Assembly: GCF_003614885.1 (NCBI RefSeq)
Contig: NZ_QZMS01000007.1
Span: 1,550,001 to 1,614,000, forward strand
Source of the DNA: Photobacterium salinisoli
Lineage (GTDB): Bacteria > Pseudomonadota > Gammaproteobacteria > Enterobacterales > Vibrionaceae
DNA length: 64,000 nucleotides
Reading direction: 5' to 3'
The position numbers were made by a program, and so were the translations under genes. Each line of letters opens with the position of its first letter. Position 1 is the first letter of the stretch. Shown here piece after piece: positions 1 through 10,062 of the stretch. The notes below the pieces were generated by a model, which had not been told where the DNA came from, did not search any database, and saw only the letters and a program-made list of their open reading frames with translations.

Positions 1-815
1 GCGATGATCTGGCTGCCGTTATCTTCATAGCGAATGAACTCACGAGTAAAACGTTCAAGCGCCTGCAATGTTGATGGCTTATCAGTCAATGGCCAGTGAC
101 CACGGGCTTTCTCGAGAAAGTCCACAGTGTCTGACTCATCAAGCAGTGACGACAAACCTTCCCAGTAGCTGTCCTCGCCTAACACCACAATTCGCCATAA
201 CACAGTATTAAAAGGTGTTGGCGAGACAAAAACCGGTTTGCCTTCCAGGGGGGTGCCTGCCACCTGATTTTCCACTCTCTGCTCAATCATGTGCATCGCC
301 ACTACCGACCAGATAAGGTACAGACTTGACAAGATAACACCGGCTTTACACAAACTGGCTATACGATCACGCCACATCAATGCCGCCAGAAGCGTCACTA
401 ACAGCGGCAGAGTATATAGCGGGTCAATGATGAAGATACTGGACACCGCCACGCTGACAGGCAAAGGCCATAAGAGCTGAGTGCCGTAAGCGGTGAAGGC
501 ATCCAGAATGGGATGGGTGATTAAACAGGCAGCGACCAGTCCCCACAACCGCAAGAAACTGAATGAGGGGGCTGGCCGCCATCTGTGCCAGCACCACGCC
601 AGCAGCAATGAAAACGGAAACAGCACAAAAAGAGAGTGGCTGAACCCACGATGCTTCACCATATCCGAAACGGGATCGCCATAATCGATTACCACATCAA
701 GATCCGGCAGCGTGCCCAGCATGGCACCGGCCACCAGCACTTTGGGTGAAGCGTTTCGGCCCGCTATCATGCCGGCAACTGCAGCGCCCAACGCCGCCTG
801 TGTAACTGAATCCAA
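1..815 (-). CDS. YdjM-like membrane-bound metal-dependent hydrolase (3' end outside window)
   Basis: An open frame runs leftward off the window without a stop, so about 271 residues are visible and the C-terminus is missing. The start is taken as TTG at 815, because GGAG lies 7 bases upstream; the nearby ATG is out of frame. The N-terminal part shows an Ala/Gly-rich helix, then a PDLD motif (near residue 37), then KHRG-FSHS and THPILDAFT. These His/Asp motifs are typical of the YdjM/DUF457 family of inner-membrane putative metal-dependent hydrolases. Several hydrophobic segments follow, and then a soluble C-terminal part. The substrate is unknown. E. coli ydjM is LexA-controlled, but I see no CTG-N10-CAG box upstream here. 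The family call is confident; the activity is not established. Confidence 0.8.
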   Translation of the reverse strand, partial: MDSVTQAALGAAVAGMIAGRNASPKVLVAGAMLGTLPDLDVVIDYGDPVSDMVKHRGFSHSLFVLFPFSLLLAWCWHRWRPAPSFSFLRLWGLVAACLITHPILDAFTAYGTQLLWPLPVSVAVSSIFIIDPLYTLPLLVTLLAALMWRDRIASLCKAGVILSSLYLIWSVVAMHMIEQRVENQVAGTPLEGKPVFVSPTPFNTVLWRIVVLGEDSYWEGLSSLLDESDTVDFLEKARGHWPLTDKPSTLQALERFTREFIRYEDNGSQII

Positions 816-906
816 GGTCACTCTCCATGATTTTTTTCAAATTGTACCAAACCGCTCAGTCAGAGATAGCCCAACTACATTATCAGTAACAAAATAGCGA
901 CGGTTA

Positions 907-936
907 TAAAAAAGGCCAGCGGTTTACCCGGCTGGC
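907..936 (-). terminator. Rho-independent terminator of asmA
   Basis: A 7-bp GC-rich stem (GGCCAGC pairing with GCTGGCC) is followed on the minus strand by a run of T. It lies 34 bases past the asmA stop. Confidence 0.85.
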
Positions 937-969
937 CCTGATATTATTGGCTTGTTCGCAAACTGCGCG

Positions 970-3186
970 TTAGTTAAACAGTCCTTTCAGCAGCTTATCC
1001 GTGGCTTCTTTGACTTTATCATCGCTGGCTTTGTCACCCAGCAGTTTATCCAGCCCGCGCTGTACTTCCTTATTGGCCTTTTCTTCCAGCCTGTCAGCTT
1101 CTTTTCTGGCTTTCGCTTCCAGCTCTTTCGCCCGCTTATCCAGCTCGCTGTTTCGCTTTACCAGCTCTTTAAAGTTGATGGCATACTCTGGCGCCTGCCA
1201 GGTACCGGTAATATCGAGCGGCACTGTGATATCAGCGACTTCGTCTACCGATTTACCGCCCTGCCCTTTGCTGGTGGCCACCACAGAGGTATCAATCTGA
1301 AACGCCAGTGACTGCTCGGTCAGATCCGTATTTCCTTTGCCATCGACACGCAAAAGAGGCGAAGCCAGATGCATATTATTGGTCGTCGCTTTGCCGTCCT
1401 TCAGCATAAAGGTCGCCGTCAGCGCGGAGAAATCTGTCTTTTTCGGTTCGTCCTGCACAGTATCTGACTGACCTTTCAGCTTGGCCTTGGCTTCACGGAT
1501 CATCTTGGCAATATTGATCCCGTTAACCGCACCGTCGGCAAAATTGATGGCAATTGTCCCATCCAGGTTCTTCTTGAGCCGCGACTCCGCCAGGCCTTTG
1601 CCTGCCACTTCAACATCAATGTTACCCGTGCCCGCCAGAATATCATTCTCGGCAACATCCACCAGCAAAGGCTGTACCTGTACACCTTTGATGGCATTGC
1701 TGATCTGGTACACAGGCACTGAACCGTTCGCATCCAGTCTGGCTGTGGCGGTTATTGTCCCATCGTACAGCTGGGCTGCAAACTTATTGAGCGAAAATAC
1801 GCCATTTTTAATCGCTATCGCCAGATCAACATTGCTCAGCTTGGCGTTTGCCGCCACAAAGCGCTTCACCGTCACAGTACCGTCGACATCCAGCTGTTTC
1901 AGAACCGACAGATCCGGCTCCTGTTCGCTGACAGGTGCACTGTCAGCCGGTGCCGCATCCGACGTATCAGCTGATGCAGCCTCCTCATTGGCTGCAGCCT
2001 CTGCTTCGCCACCTGTCCAGTTATCGACATTAATCTCCTCACTGCTCAGCGCAAAACGGATCACCGGAATATCCGCCTGTTTGAAAGAGGCATCACCGTT
2101 CAATGCCAGTTCATCCGCCTTAACCGTCAATCCGCTCAGGGTCGCCAGTGCGGCTTTGAGATCGTATTCAGCATCACCGGACACAGCCACTTTCATCGTC
2201 GGTCGGGGTAAAGCGGCACCTTCCAGATCGGAAGTCAGATCCAGCGCCTGCAGCGAAATTTTTGTCTTATCCTGGCTGACCATTAACCGGGTTTTACCGT
2301 CAGCGTTGAAAGCAAGATCAGGGATTTGCCCCTTTGCAGACAGCGTCACCTCGCTCCACTCACCCAGATTAAAAGCATCCAGTTTTACCGTGACATTCTC
2401 CAGCTGTGTGCCGGCTTCTGTCATACTGGCGGAAAGCTCAGTGTTTTTCAGCGCCGCGTTGTCCAGGGTTTCCGCCAATTGCAGGCTGGTTTTACCCTGG
2501 GCAGAGAAGCGCATCGCACCATTTTGTCCCGCCAGATCAAAATTCAGATCCGCCCATTCACCCGGCGCAAACTGACTCAGATTCATGTTCAGCGAGTCCA
2601 GTGCAGTCACAGTGCCTGCTTGATCGTCACGCAGGCTGACACTGGCGTTTTCAAGCGCAATGCCTGCCAGGCTGATCACCCACTTCTCGCCGGTTGCTGT
2701 TTCGCCTTCGGCCACCACTTCACCTTCACCAGAAGCTGGCGGCTGAGCATCCGTCTTACGAGAGTCTGGCGCCGCCCTGTCTGTGGCCGGTTTATCACCG
2801 CCTATGCCATCCAGGTTACTGACACCATCTTTGCGCGTCTGAATAAACACACGGGCATCTTTGAGCGTGACCTGACCAATTTCCAGCCGGTTAGACAGCA
2901 GCGGCAGTACAGACACAGACACACCGGCTTCATTGAACTGAACCAGGTTCGCTTCATCAAAACCTGCCGGATTACGAAACTCGGTCCGGCCAATCGCGAA
3001 ACCTACGCTCGGAAAAAAACGCCAGCCGATATCCCCTTCAATGACCAAATCACGGCCGGTGGCCTTTTTCACCTGTTCCGTAATCAAAGGCTTAAATTGG
3101 TTCGGGTCGACCAGCGTCACCAGAACGCCGATTGCCACCACCACAACCAGCACAATGGCCAGCAATACATAGAGAATTTTTTTCAT
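970..3186 (-). CDS. asmA: AsmA family outer-membrane assembly / lipid-transport protein
   Basis: AsmA is an inner-membrane-anchored periplasmic protein of the AsmA/TamB group, linked to outer-membrane biogenesis and probably to phospholipid transport. The start is ATG at 3186, with GAGGA upstream; an in-frame extension upstream lacks a ribosome site. Residues 4-26 form a single membrane anchor, followed by the typical AsmA N-domain (FKPLI, TGRDLVIEGD). An Ala/Glu/Asp-rich low-complexity linker lies near residues 392-424. The C-terminus (about 679-728) is charged and probably coiled coil (repeats of KRAKELEAKARKEA type). At 738 aa it is longer than the E. coli protein (about 617). The order udk-dcd-asmA is the same as in enterobacteria, although each gene here is followed by its own terminator-like hairpin. 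Confidence 0.9.
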   Translation of the reverse strand: MKKILYVLLAIVLVVVVAIGVLVTLVDPNQFKPLITEQVKKATGRDLVIEGDIGWRFFPSVGFAIGRTEFRNPAGFDEANLVQFNEAGVSVSVLPLLSNRLEIGQVTLKDARVFIQTRKDGVSNLDGIGGDKPATDRAAPDSRKTDAQPPASGEGEVVAEGETATGEKWVISLAGIALENASVSLRDDQAGTVTALDSLNMNLSQFAPGEWADLNFDLAGQNGAMRFSAQGKTSLQLAETLDNAALKNTELSASMTEAGTQLENVTVKLDAFNLGEWSEVTLSAKGQIPDLAFNADGKTRLMVSQDKTKISLQALDLTSDLEGAALPRPTMKVAVSGDAEYDLKAALATLSGLTVKADELALNGDASFKQADIPVIRFALSSEEINVDNWTGGEAEAAANEEAASADTSDAAPADSAPVSEQEPDLSVLKQLDVDGTVTVKRFVAANAKLSNVDLAIAIKNGVFSLNKFAAQLYDGTITATARLDANGSVPVYQISNAIKGVQVQPLLVDVAENDILAGTGNIDVEVAGKGLAESRLKKNLDGTIAINFADGAVNGINIAKMIREAKAKLKGQSDTVQDEPKKTDFSALTATFMLKDGKATTNNMHLASPLLRVDGKGNTDLTEQSLAFQIDTSVVATSKGQGGKSVDEVADITVPLDITGTWQAPEYAINFKELVKRNSELDKRAKELEAKARKEADRLEEKANKEVQRGLDKLLGDKASDDKVKEATDKLLKGLFN

Positions 3187-3284
3187 TTTGTCCTCGGAGT
3201 GTGTGCCATGTTGAACAACATTTATTGACCTGTGACACACTAAAAATGCCAACAAAAAATGTCAAAATACCTGATTTATTAAAG

Positions 3285-3318
3285 CAAAAAATAAGGCCAC
3301 CGTTAAGGTGACCTTATC
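3285..3318 (-). terminator. Terminator of dcd
   Basis: On the minus strand a 12-bp stem (AATAAGGTCACC with GGTGGCCTTATT, one G-T pair) and a 5-base loop are followed by T residues, 35 bases after the dcd stop. Confidence 0.85.
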
Positions 3319-3353
3319 ATTCTGTCTACAATTTAATATGCTTCTGACAATAA

Positions 3354-3950
3354 TCAGCGCTGTTTCTTCTCGTCTTCATTGATTCGGCTGGCAACCGCAC
3401 CCTGCTGATTGTGATATTTCGCATTGGCGCGCTTGTTATAAGGCTTCTCAGCAGAACCTGAAAGGACCTCAAAACTTAGAGCCCCAATCGGCATATGCGG
3501 GCGCAGCGCCAGCGGCAGCCGGCCACTGTTATAGAATTCCAGTACGATTCTGCCAGACCAGCCCGGGTCGATACGGTGCGCAGTGACATGTACCATCAAA
3601 CCCAGGCGGGCCAGTGAAGAACGGCCGTCCAGCCAGCCGACAATATTATCCGGCAAAGTAACAGATTCGTGAGTCACCGCCAGCGCCAGTTGTCCCGGAT
3701 GCAGGAAAAAGGCATCGCCGTCAGCGACTTCAATCTCATCACTCATGACTTTTTCGAGCTGTGCCGCAACATCTTCTTTTTTGCCGGAGAGATCGATATA
3801 CGGTGCACCGTGGTCAGTAAAAATACGGAAATTATTACCTAAGGTGACATCGATTGTCAGACCGCTAATCACATCATTTGAGGGGCGCGGCTCAATACTG
3901 ATCTTACCTTCATCAAGATAGGCCTTGATGTCCTTGTCACAAAGTCTCAT
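3354..3950 (-). CDS. dcd: dCTP deaminase
   Basis: This enzyme deaminates dCTP to dUTP, the main route to dUMP for thymidylate synthesis in enteric-type bacteria. The start is ATG at 3950 ([15 protein letters not shown]), aligning exactly with the E. coli start. A longer in-frame extension (to 4010) has no family support. The protein has 198 aa (E. coli 193). The signature [20 protein letters not shown] begins near residue 107, and the catalytic glutamate lies in VLEFYNSG near residue 138. The C-terminal [13 protein letters not shown] closes the active site in the trimer. It lies between udk upstream and asmA downstream. Confidence 0.97.
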   Translation of the reverse strand: MRLCDKDIKAYLDEGKISIEPRPSNDVISGLTIDVTLGNNFRIFTDHGAPYIDLSGKKEDVAAQLEKVMSDEIEVADGDAFFLHPGQLALAVTHESVTLPDNIVGWLDGRSSLARLGLMVHVTAHRIDPGWSGRIVLEFYNSGRLPLALRPHMPIGALSFEVLSGSAEKPYNKRANAKYHNQQGAVASRINEDEKKQR

Positions 3951-4101
3951 GTTGCGGGTTATCTCCAGGGCAAAAAAATCAAAAAGACTATCAGAAATGT
4001 TTGCCGCCACTATAACGACCTGCTCGCAGCAGGTCTATCTTTGCAGCCGCTTGCGTGACATGAGGTCACGCCTTTTTATTACAACACAGAATTCAGGTGA
4101 C

Positions 4102-4128
4102 AAAAAAGGCTGACCTGAGCCAGCCTTT
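4102..4128 (-). terminator. Terminator of udk
   Basis: The stem AAAGGCTG / CAGCCTTT is followed on the minus strand by TTTTTT, ten bases past the udk stop. Confidence 0.8.
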
Positions 4129-4137
4129 GCCATACCT

Positions 4138-4782
4138 TTACGCTTTAAGTAAGCGGGCAATATGCGCTTTTAGTACATCGATAGCAATGCGGTTCTTGCC
4201 GCCTCGCGGCACAATAATATCGGCATATTGTTTAGACGGTTCAATGAACTGCATAAACATAGGACGAACAGTTTTCTGGTATTGCTGCAGTACCGATGAC
4301 ATTGTCCGGCCGCGCTCTGCCACATCACGCTGCAATCGGCGAAGCAGGCAGATATCCAGAGGGGTGTCCATAAAAACGGTGGCATGCATCAGGTCACGTA
4401 AACGAGGGTCTGTCAGCAGCAGGATGCCTTCCAGAATGATCACCTTCTTTGGGGTAAGCGTGGTGGTTTCTGTCATGCGGGTGTGCTCGCTATAGCTGTA
4501 CTGCGGCACTTCGACGGCCTCACCGCGAATCAGGGTTTCGAGATGATCACAAAGCAAGTCGTGGTCAAGGGCATTGGGATGGTCGTAGTTCGTCTTAACC
4601 CGTTCATCCATACTCAGGTGACTTTGATCGTTATAGTAACAATCTTCCGTAATAACACCGATCTGTTGATCGCCAACTTTTTCTCTAAGTTCGTTGTAAA
4701 CCGTTCTGGCAATCAAACTTTTACCGGAAGCAGACGCGCCTGCAATCCCGATAATTACGCATTGGTGTGAATGTTCAGACAT
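4138..4782 (-). CDS. udk: Uridine kinase
   Basis: Udk phosphorylates uridine and cytidine with ATP or GTP in pyrimidine salvage. The Walker A motif GASASGKS is at residues 15-22. The substrate region [13 protein letters not shown] and the LEGILLLTD Walker-B-like strand are present, and the C-terminus carries [16 protein letters not shown]. The start is ATG at 4782 ([12 protein letters not shown]), which matches the E. coli N-terminus, rather than the in-frame GTG four codons upstream. The product has 214 aa, the usual length. A TATAAT-like hexamer on the minus strand near 4893 could be part of its promoter, but the -35 match is poor. Confidence 0.97.
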   Translation of the reverse strand: MSEHSHQCVIIGIAGASASGKSLIARTVYNELREKVGDQQIGVITEDCYYNDQSHLSMDERVKTNYDHPNALDHDLLCDHLETLIRGEAVEVPQYSYSEHTRMTETTTLTPKKVIILEGILLLTDPRLRDLMHATVFMDTPLDICLLRRLQRDVAERGRTMSSVLQQYQKTVRPMFMQFIEPSKQYADIIVPRGGKNRIAIDVLKAHIARLLKA

Positions 4783-4995
4783 ATCAGAAAGCACCTGTAA
4801 GAATATCTAGCGGGTTATTACCCAAATTCAGTAACCGGCCCCACTCAGCGGCACAGCACTATACTGCAGGTAAAAATTAAACCGCACGATTATAAGGAGT
4901 TGACGCCTTGGATACCAGAGCAAATGCGATCTTGCGCTCAAAACATTATGCAAATGCAACGGCAAACAAGGTTTCAACCGTTACATTCACTGCAA

Positions 4996-6084
4996 TTATA
5001 GGGTTTTAATACTGATCTGTTCTGCGACAGGTTGCCCATGCCAATAGAGTCGACTGGCTACGCGGCCGGCCAGTTCTATATAAGCCAGAGCCTGCTCGCT
5101 ACCCGGTGAGGAAGCGACTGTCGGGGCCCCCTCGTCAATATCCTGACGAATCTGCATATGCAGTGGCACCTGAGCCAGCAAAGGAATTGCGTAGTCCCGT
5201 GCCATTCTCTCCGCCCCTCCGGTCCCAAAAATCGCCTCATGATGGCCGCAGGCACTGCATATGTGGTAACTCATGTTTTCCACCACACCAAGGACGGGCA
5301 CCTGCACTTTACTGAACATGTTGATCCCCTTAATGGCATCAGCCAGCGCCAGATCCTGCGGGGTTGTAATCACCACAGCCCCGGTGACCGGCATCTGCTG
5401 CGCCATGGTCAGCTGAATATCTCCGGTGCCCGGCGGCATATCGACCACCAGATAATCCAGCTCCGGCCACAGCGTTTCATTCATGATCTGCGACAGGGCT
5501 TTCGATGCCATCGGACCTCGCCACACAGTGGCATTATCGGCCGGCACCAGATAGCCAACAGAATTGGTATACAGGCCATGTGCCACGACAGGAGACATCA
5601 TTTTTCCGTCCGGTGATGAGGGCTTTTCCTCAGCCGCGCCGAGCATCATAGGGACAGATGGCCCATAGATATCCGCATCCAGCAGCCCGACTCTGGCGCC
5701 CAGCGCCTGTAATCCCAGCGCCAGATTCACGGCTGTGGTTGACTTGCCTACACCACCTTTGGCCGAACTGACGACCAGCAGGTTTTTAACGCCTTTCAAG
5801 AGCGGCTTATCATTCACTGCCAGCGGCGCGACCCGCACTTTGACACTGATATTGAGGTTAGCGGCAACTTTCTGTGCCTGCTGATCAGCAATCCAGCTGG
5901 TCAATGCCTCTGCGACCGATAAAGCGGCAAAAGGCAGCGTGATCTTCACCGCCTGATCACCTTGCCAGTGGACGAGACCGGGAGTATACGCCCACTCATG
6001 TACCAGCCAGGGATGTGCAAACTGATTTAACCAGTCACACAATGCCGATTTATCGGCAAAAGGACTGTCGGGATTATTTACCAT
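4996..6084 (-). CDS. apbC: Fe-S cluster carrier ATPase ApbC/Mrp
   Basis: This is a cytosolic P-loop ATPase of the Mrp/NBP35 family that carries [4Fe-4S] clusters to target proteins. An N-terminal MIP18-like (DUF59) region occupies about residues 1-95. The deviant Walker A SSAKGGVGKST is near residue 106. The metal-binding CxxC (CSAC) is near residue 275, within NMSYHICSACGHHE. Length is 362 aa (E. coli 369). It is divergent from metG, as in E. coli and vibrios. The start at 6084 has a weak AGG upstream. Confidence 0.95.
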   Translation of the reverse strand: MVNNPDSPFADKSALCDWLNQFAHPWLVHEWAYTPGLVHWQGDQAVKITLPFAALSVAEALTSWIADQQAQKVAANLNISVKVRVAPLAVNDKPLLKGVKNLLVVSSAKGGVGKSTTAVNLALGLQALGARVGLLDADIYGPSVPMMLGAAEEKPSSPDGKMMSPVVAHGLYTNSVGYLVPADNATVWRGPMASKALSQIMNETLWPELDYLVVDMPPGTGDIQLTMAQQMPVTGAVVITTPQDLALADAIKGINMFSKVQVPVLGVVENMSYHICSACGHHEAIFGTGGAERMARDYAIPLLAQVPLHMQIRQDIDEGAPTVASSPGSEQALAYIELAGRVASRLYWHGQPVAEQISIKTL

Positions 6085-6247
6085 GAGAAAGACCTGTTTT
6101 GTTCATTGTAATACGCTGTTTTTATCCTACCACTTTGCGTCTGAAACCGCTCTAATTGTCAGTGATTACGGCTATGAATCAGGCCTGCCTTGGGGTACTA
6201 TTCAAAGCTTATTATCTTTTTTACCCATCATGAGCGAATAGAGAAAT

Positions 6248-8287
6248 ATGGCTGCAAACCCAAGAAAAATTCTGGTGACCTGCGCCCTACCGTACGCTAA
6301 CGGTTCTATCCACCTTGGCCACATGCTTGAGCATATCCAGGCGGATATCTGGGTGCGCTATCAGCGCCTTCGCGGCAACGAAGTTCATTTCATCTGTGCA
6401 GACGACGCGCACGGTACGCCAATTATGCTGAAGGCCCAACAGATGGGGATGGAGCCTGAGCAAATGATTGCCGAAGTGAGCAAAGAGCACCAGGCGGATT
6501 TTGCTGGCTTCGATATCAGCTTTGATAACTACCACAGCACGCACTCTGAAGAGAACCGCGAGCTGTCTGCTTTCATCTATAACGAACTCAAGAAAAACGG
6601 CTTTATTACCAGCCGCACCATTTCTCAGCTGTTCGACCCAGAAAAAGAAATGTTTCTGCCGGACCGTTTCGTTAAAGGCACCTGCCCGAAATGTAAAGCG
6701 GACGATCAGTACGGTGATAACTGTGACAACTGTGGTGAAACCTACAGCCCGACTGACCTGATCAACCCGAAATCGGCAGTCTCCGGCGCCACGCCTGTCA
6801 TGAAAGACTCAGTGCATTTCTTCTTCGACCTGCCTCAGTTTGAAAGCATGTTAAAAGAGTGGACCAAATCCGGTGCGCTGCAGGAAGAAACATCCAATAA
6901 AATGCAGGAATGGTTCGATGGCGGACTGCAGCAGTGGGACATTTCCCGTGATGCACCTTACTTCGGCTTTGAAATTCCAGGCGAAACCGGCAAGTATTTT
7001 TATGTCTGGCTGGACGCGCCTATCGGTTACATGGGGTCATTTAAAAACCTGTGTGACAAGCGTGACGACCTGAACTTTGATGAGTTCTGGAACAAAAACA
7101 GTTCCACAGAGCTTTACCACTTCATCGGGAAAGACATAGTGTATTTCCACAGCCTGTTCTGGCCAGCCATGCTGGATGGTGCGGGTCTGCGTAAACCGAG
7201 CAATGTCTTTGTTCACGGCTATGTCACGGTCAACGGCGCCAAAATGTCCAAGTCTAAGGGGACATTTGTCAAAGCCAGCACTTATCTGGAGCATTTGGAT
7301 CCTGAGTGCCTGCGCTACTACTATGCCGCCAAACTGAACAACCGTATTGATGATCTGGACCTGAACCTGGAAGACTTCTCACAACGCGTCAACAGCGATG
7401 TTGTGAACAAGATTGTCAACCTGGCTTCCCGTAACGCAGGTTTCATCACTAAACGTTTCGACGGCAAACTGGCCGATACCTTCGCAGAACCTGCGCTGTA
7501 CCAGGAATTTGTCGCAGCAGCTGACCGTATTGCCGAGTTATATGAAAACCGTGAATTTGGTCGTGCCATCCGCGAGATTACCGCTCTGGCTGACAAAGCC
7601 AACCAGTACGTCGATGAGAAAGCACCCTGGGTGGTGGCAAAGGAAGAAGGCAAAGATGCCGAGCTGCAGTCAATCTGCTCTGTCGGTATTAACCTGTTCC
7701 GTGTGCTGATGACTTACCTCAAACCTGTGATGCCAAAACTGGCAGAGCGCGTTGAAGGCTTCCTCAATGAAACCCTTACCTGGGATGGCATCGCGCAGCC
7801 ACTGACCGGCCATGAGATTGCCAAGTTCAAGGCCCTGTTCAACCGAATCGACAGCAAGCACATTGAAGCGATGGTTGAAGCATCTAAAGAAGATGCCGCT
7901 GCTGAAAAAGCGGTAGCAACCCAACCCGCTGCCGGTCCGTTGGTTGATGAGCCAATCGCGGATGAAATCGAGTTCGATGACTTTGCAAAAGTGGATCTGC
8001 GTATCGCGAAAATCATCAGCTGCGAGTCAGTGCCAAAAGCAGACAAGCTGCTCAAGTTCCAGCTTGATATCGGCGGCGAAACCCGTCAGGTTTTCTCTGG
8101 CATTAAATCTGCCTACAACCCGGAAGATCTGGTCGGCAAGCTGACGGTTGTCGTCGCAAACCTCAAACCGCGTAAAATGAAGTTTGGTATGTCGGAAGGC
8201 ATGATCCTGGCTGCCGGCCCTGGCGGCAAAGATCTGTGGCTACTGGAGCCCCATGAAGGTGCCCAGCCTGGCATGCGTGTGATGTAA
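6248..8287 (+). CDS. metG: Methionine-tRNA ligase
   Basis: MetG charges tRNA-Met and initiator tRNA. It is a class I synthetase with the HIGH-type signature HLGH at residues 22-25 and KMSKS near residue 332. A zinc-binding knuckle has CPKC and CDNC near residues 145-161. The C-terminal EMAP-II-like tRNA-binding domain (from about residue 575: [14 protein letters not shown]) mediates dimerisation. It has 679 aa (E. coli 677). It is preceded by GAGAA close to the ATG and followed by a strong terminator. Confidence 0.98.
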   Translation: MAANPRKILVTCALPYANGSIHLGHMLEHIQADIWVRYQRLRGNEVHFICADDAHGTPIMLKAQQMGMEPEQMIAEVSKEHQADFAGFDISFDNYHSTHSEENRELSAFIYNELKKNGFITSRTISQLFDPEKEMFLPDRFVKGTCPKCKADDQYGDNCDNCGETYSPTDLINPKSAVSGATPVMKDSVHFFFDLPQFESMLKEWTKSGALQEETSNKMQEWFDGGLQQWDISRDAPYFGFEIPGETGKYFYVWLDAPIGYMGSFKNLCDKRDDLNFDEFWNKNSSTELYHFIGKDIVYFHSLFWPAMLDGAGLRKPSNVFVHGYVTVNGAKMSKSKGTFVKASTYLEHLDPECLRYYYAAKLNNRIDDLDLNLEDFSQRVNSDVVNKIVNLASRNAGFITKRFDGKLADTFAEPALYQEFVAAADRIAELYENREFGRAIREITALADKANQYVDEKAPWVVAKEEGKDAELQSICSVGINLFRVLMTYLKPVMPKLAERVEGFLNETLTWDGIAQPLTGHEIAKFKALFNRIDSKHIEAMVEASKEDAAAEKAVATQPAAGPLVDEPIADEIEFDDFAKVDLRIAKIISCESVPKADKLLKFQLDIGGETRQVFSGIKSAYNPEDLVGKLTVVVANLKPRKMKFGMSEGMILAAGPGGKDLWLLEPHEGAQPGMRVM

Positions 8288-8311
8288 GGCAGATTCACAG
8301 AACAACACCTG

Positions 8312-8339
8312 AAAAAAGGAGCAGTCGCTCCTTTTTTTT
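8312..8339 (+). terminator. Terminator of metG
   Basis: GGAGC / GCTCC stem extended by A/T pairs, with an eight-T run, 25 bases after the metG stop. Confidence 0.9.
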
Positions 8340-8340
8340 A

Positions 8341-8682
8341 CCCTTATTCCGCAAGTTCATTCATCGCAACGCTCTCGCAAGAATGCGCTTCTCAGCAGCA
8401 CATACTCCCTACACACTCAGCTATTGATTTCATCAAAATCGCAAAGAGCAGACGATCTAACCAAAAAATGCTTGCTATATCAGTATATAAAGCAATCAAA
8501 CGGTTTCTGATTTGTTAATGAATCTGAGCTTTCTCTAACAATTCACTCAATAAAGTGTGATCTCATACAAGCTTTAAATCATGACATTGATTTTACATCG
8601 CGGGTTTGTAACCGGAACTGGTAATCTGCTCCGCGCTCTGAGGATCAGTAACAGAGCCACATATAATAAGGAGTGTTCTTTC
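8341..8682 (+). promoter_or_regulatory. Intergenic leader of the symporter gene, possible CRP half-site
   Basis: There is no convincing gene in this AT-rich stretch. It must contain the promoter for the downstream transporter. At 8553-8563 there is a good left half of a CRP-type site (AAGTGTGATCT), but the right half is poor, so catabolite control is only a suggestion. A strong ribosome-binding site (TAAGGAG) ends at 8674. Confidence 0.35.
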
Positions 8683-9984
8683 ATGAAAACCCAAAACAAA
8701 AAACTGTCCCTGACCGCCCGAGTCATCCTCGGTATGGTGCTGGGTATTTTGACTGGATTTATCATCCGCTCGCTTTTCGCTGACACGGCATTTGTTCAAG
8801 ACTACATAGTTAACGGCCTGTTCGAAGTAGGCGGCTCAATCTTCATTGCCAGCCTGAAGATGCTGGTTGTGCCACTCGTTTTTGTCTCACTGGTGTGTGG
8901 TACCAGCACCCTGAGCGATATCAGCACCCTTGGCCGTCTTGGCGGTAAAACGCTGGCTTTCTATCTCACCACGACAGCTGTGGCTATTACGCTTGCCCTC
9001 ACCATGGGTACGCTGTTTAAACCTGGTGAAGGTGCAGATCTGGCGGCCGCGACCTCTTTTGCGGCCAAAGAAGCCCCTTCACTGGGTGAAGTGATCATTG
9101 GCATGTTCCCGACTAACCCTATCAATTCCATGGCGCAGGGCAATACGCTGCAAATCATCGTATTTGCCATTCTGTTCGGTATTGCCATCAGTGCGGCAGG
9201 TAAAGCGGGTGAACGCATTGCCGGCGTTTTTGCCGATCTGAACGAAGTCATCATGAAGCTGGTAGCATTGCTGATGCACATCGCACCATACGGCGTGTTC
9301 TTCCTGATGGCAAAACTGTTCACCGGTCTGGGCCTGGATGCTATCTATAACCTGATGGGTTACTTCCTGGTGCTGAGCTGCACCCTGATCCTGCACGCCG
9401 TGTTCACTTACGGCCTGATGCTGAAAATGTTCTCGGGCCTGAGCCCATTCGTTTTCTTTAAGAAGATGGAAGATGCGATCATGTTCGCCTTCTCCACCGC
9501 TTCTTCCAATGCCACAATCCCGGTAACAATGGAAACGGCGACCAAACGTCTAGGTGTCAGCAATAAAGTGGCTTCGTTCACTGTCCCATTGGGCGCGACC
9601 ATCAACATGGATGGCACCGCCATCATGCAGGGTGTGGCAACGGCCTTTATTGCGCAGGCTTTCAATATCGACCTGACCATGGGCGATTACATGGCAGTGA
9701 TCATGACAGCGACACTGGCCTCAATCGGTACCGCCGGTGTGCCTGGCGTCGGGCTGATCATGCTGGCGATGGTATTGAATCAGGTAGGTCTGCCGGTTGA
9801 AGGTATCGCTATCATCATGGGTGTTGACCGCCTGCTGGATATGATTCGCACTGCCGTTAACATTACAGGCGACAGCGTGGTCACCTGTATTGTGGGTAAG
9901 TCAGAAAACGAAATGGACATCAGCCGCTTTAACGATCCTAAAGCGGGTGAAGAAGACGAAGAAGTGCATTTGCACAAAGCTTAA
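8683..9984 (+). CDS. Dicarboxylate/amino acid:cation symporter (DAACS, GltP/DctA type)
   Basis: This is an inner-membrane secondary transporter of the glutamate/aspartate/C4-dicarboxylate family (SLC1 fold). The start is ATG at 8683, preceded by TAAGGAG; an in-frame upstream extension lacks a ribosome site. The protein has 433 aa with about eight membrane helices and two re-entrant loops. The hallmark NMDGT motif is present. The HP1 tip reads SSNAT. The last helix carries DxxR (LLDMIRTAVN), in which the Arg normally pairs with the acidic side chain of the substrate, followed by NxTGD. An acidic, soluble C-terminus (GEEDEEVHLH) follows. Substrate (glutamate, aspartate or dicarboxylate) and coupling ion cannot be decided from sequence. 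Confidence 0.9.
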   Translation: MKTQNKKLSLTARVILGMVLGILTGFIIRSLFADTAFVQDYIVNGLFEVGGSIFIASLKMLVVPLVFVSLVCGTSTLSDISTLGRLGGKTLAFYLTTTAVAITLALTMGTLFKPGEGADLAAATSFAAKEAPSLGEVIIGMFPTNPINSMAQGNTLQIIVFAILFGIAISAAGKAGERIAGVFADLNEVIMKLVALLMHIAPYGVFFLMAKLFTGLGLDAIYNLMGYFLVLSCTLILHAVFTYGLMLKMFSGLSPFVFFKKMEDAIMFAFSTASSNATIPVTMETATKRLGVSNKVASFTVPLGATINMDGTAIMQGVATAFIAQAFNIDLTMGDYMAVIMTATLASIGTAGVPGVGLIMLAMVLNQVGLPVEGIAIIMGVDRLLDMIRTAVNITGDSVVTCIVGKSENEMDISRFNDPKAGEEDEEVHLHKA

Positions 9985-10005
9985 TCAGCAAAATTAATGC
10001 ATGAA

Positions 10006-10035
10006 AAAACGCCAGTCTTCCGAGACTGGCGTTTT
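10006..10035. terminator. Bidirectional terminator between the symporter and the HAD gene
   Basis: A 13-bp perfect stem (AAAACGCCAGTCT with its complement) closes on a TCCG loop. It lies between two convergent genes and has A and T runs on both flanks. Confidence 0.9.
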
Positions 10036-10062
10036 GTTATGAAGCCTTTTGATACCCGATAT

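Noticed and set aside
816..906. LexA box ahead of the YdjM-like gene
   Set aside because: E. coli ydjM has one, but no CTG-N10-CAG pattern is present here.
1481..2575. 364-codon frame antisense to asmA, and several similar frames in 1-3.2 kb
   Set aside because: These are compositional shadows of asmA: they have no ribosome site, no family match and low-complexity Ser/Ala content.
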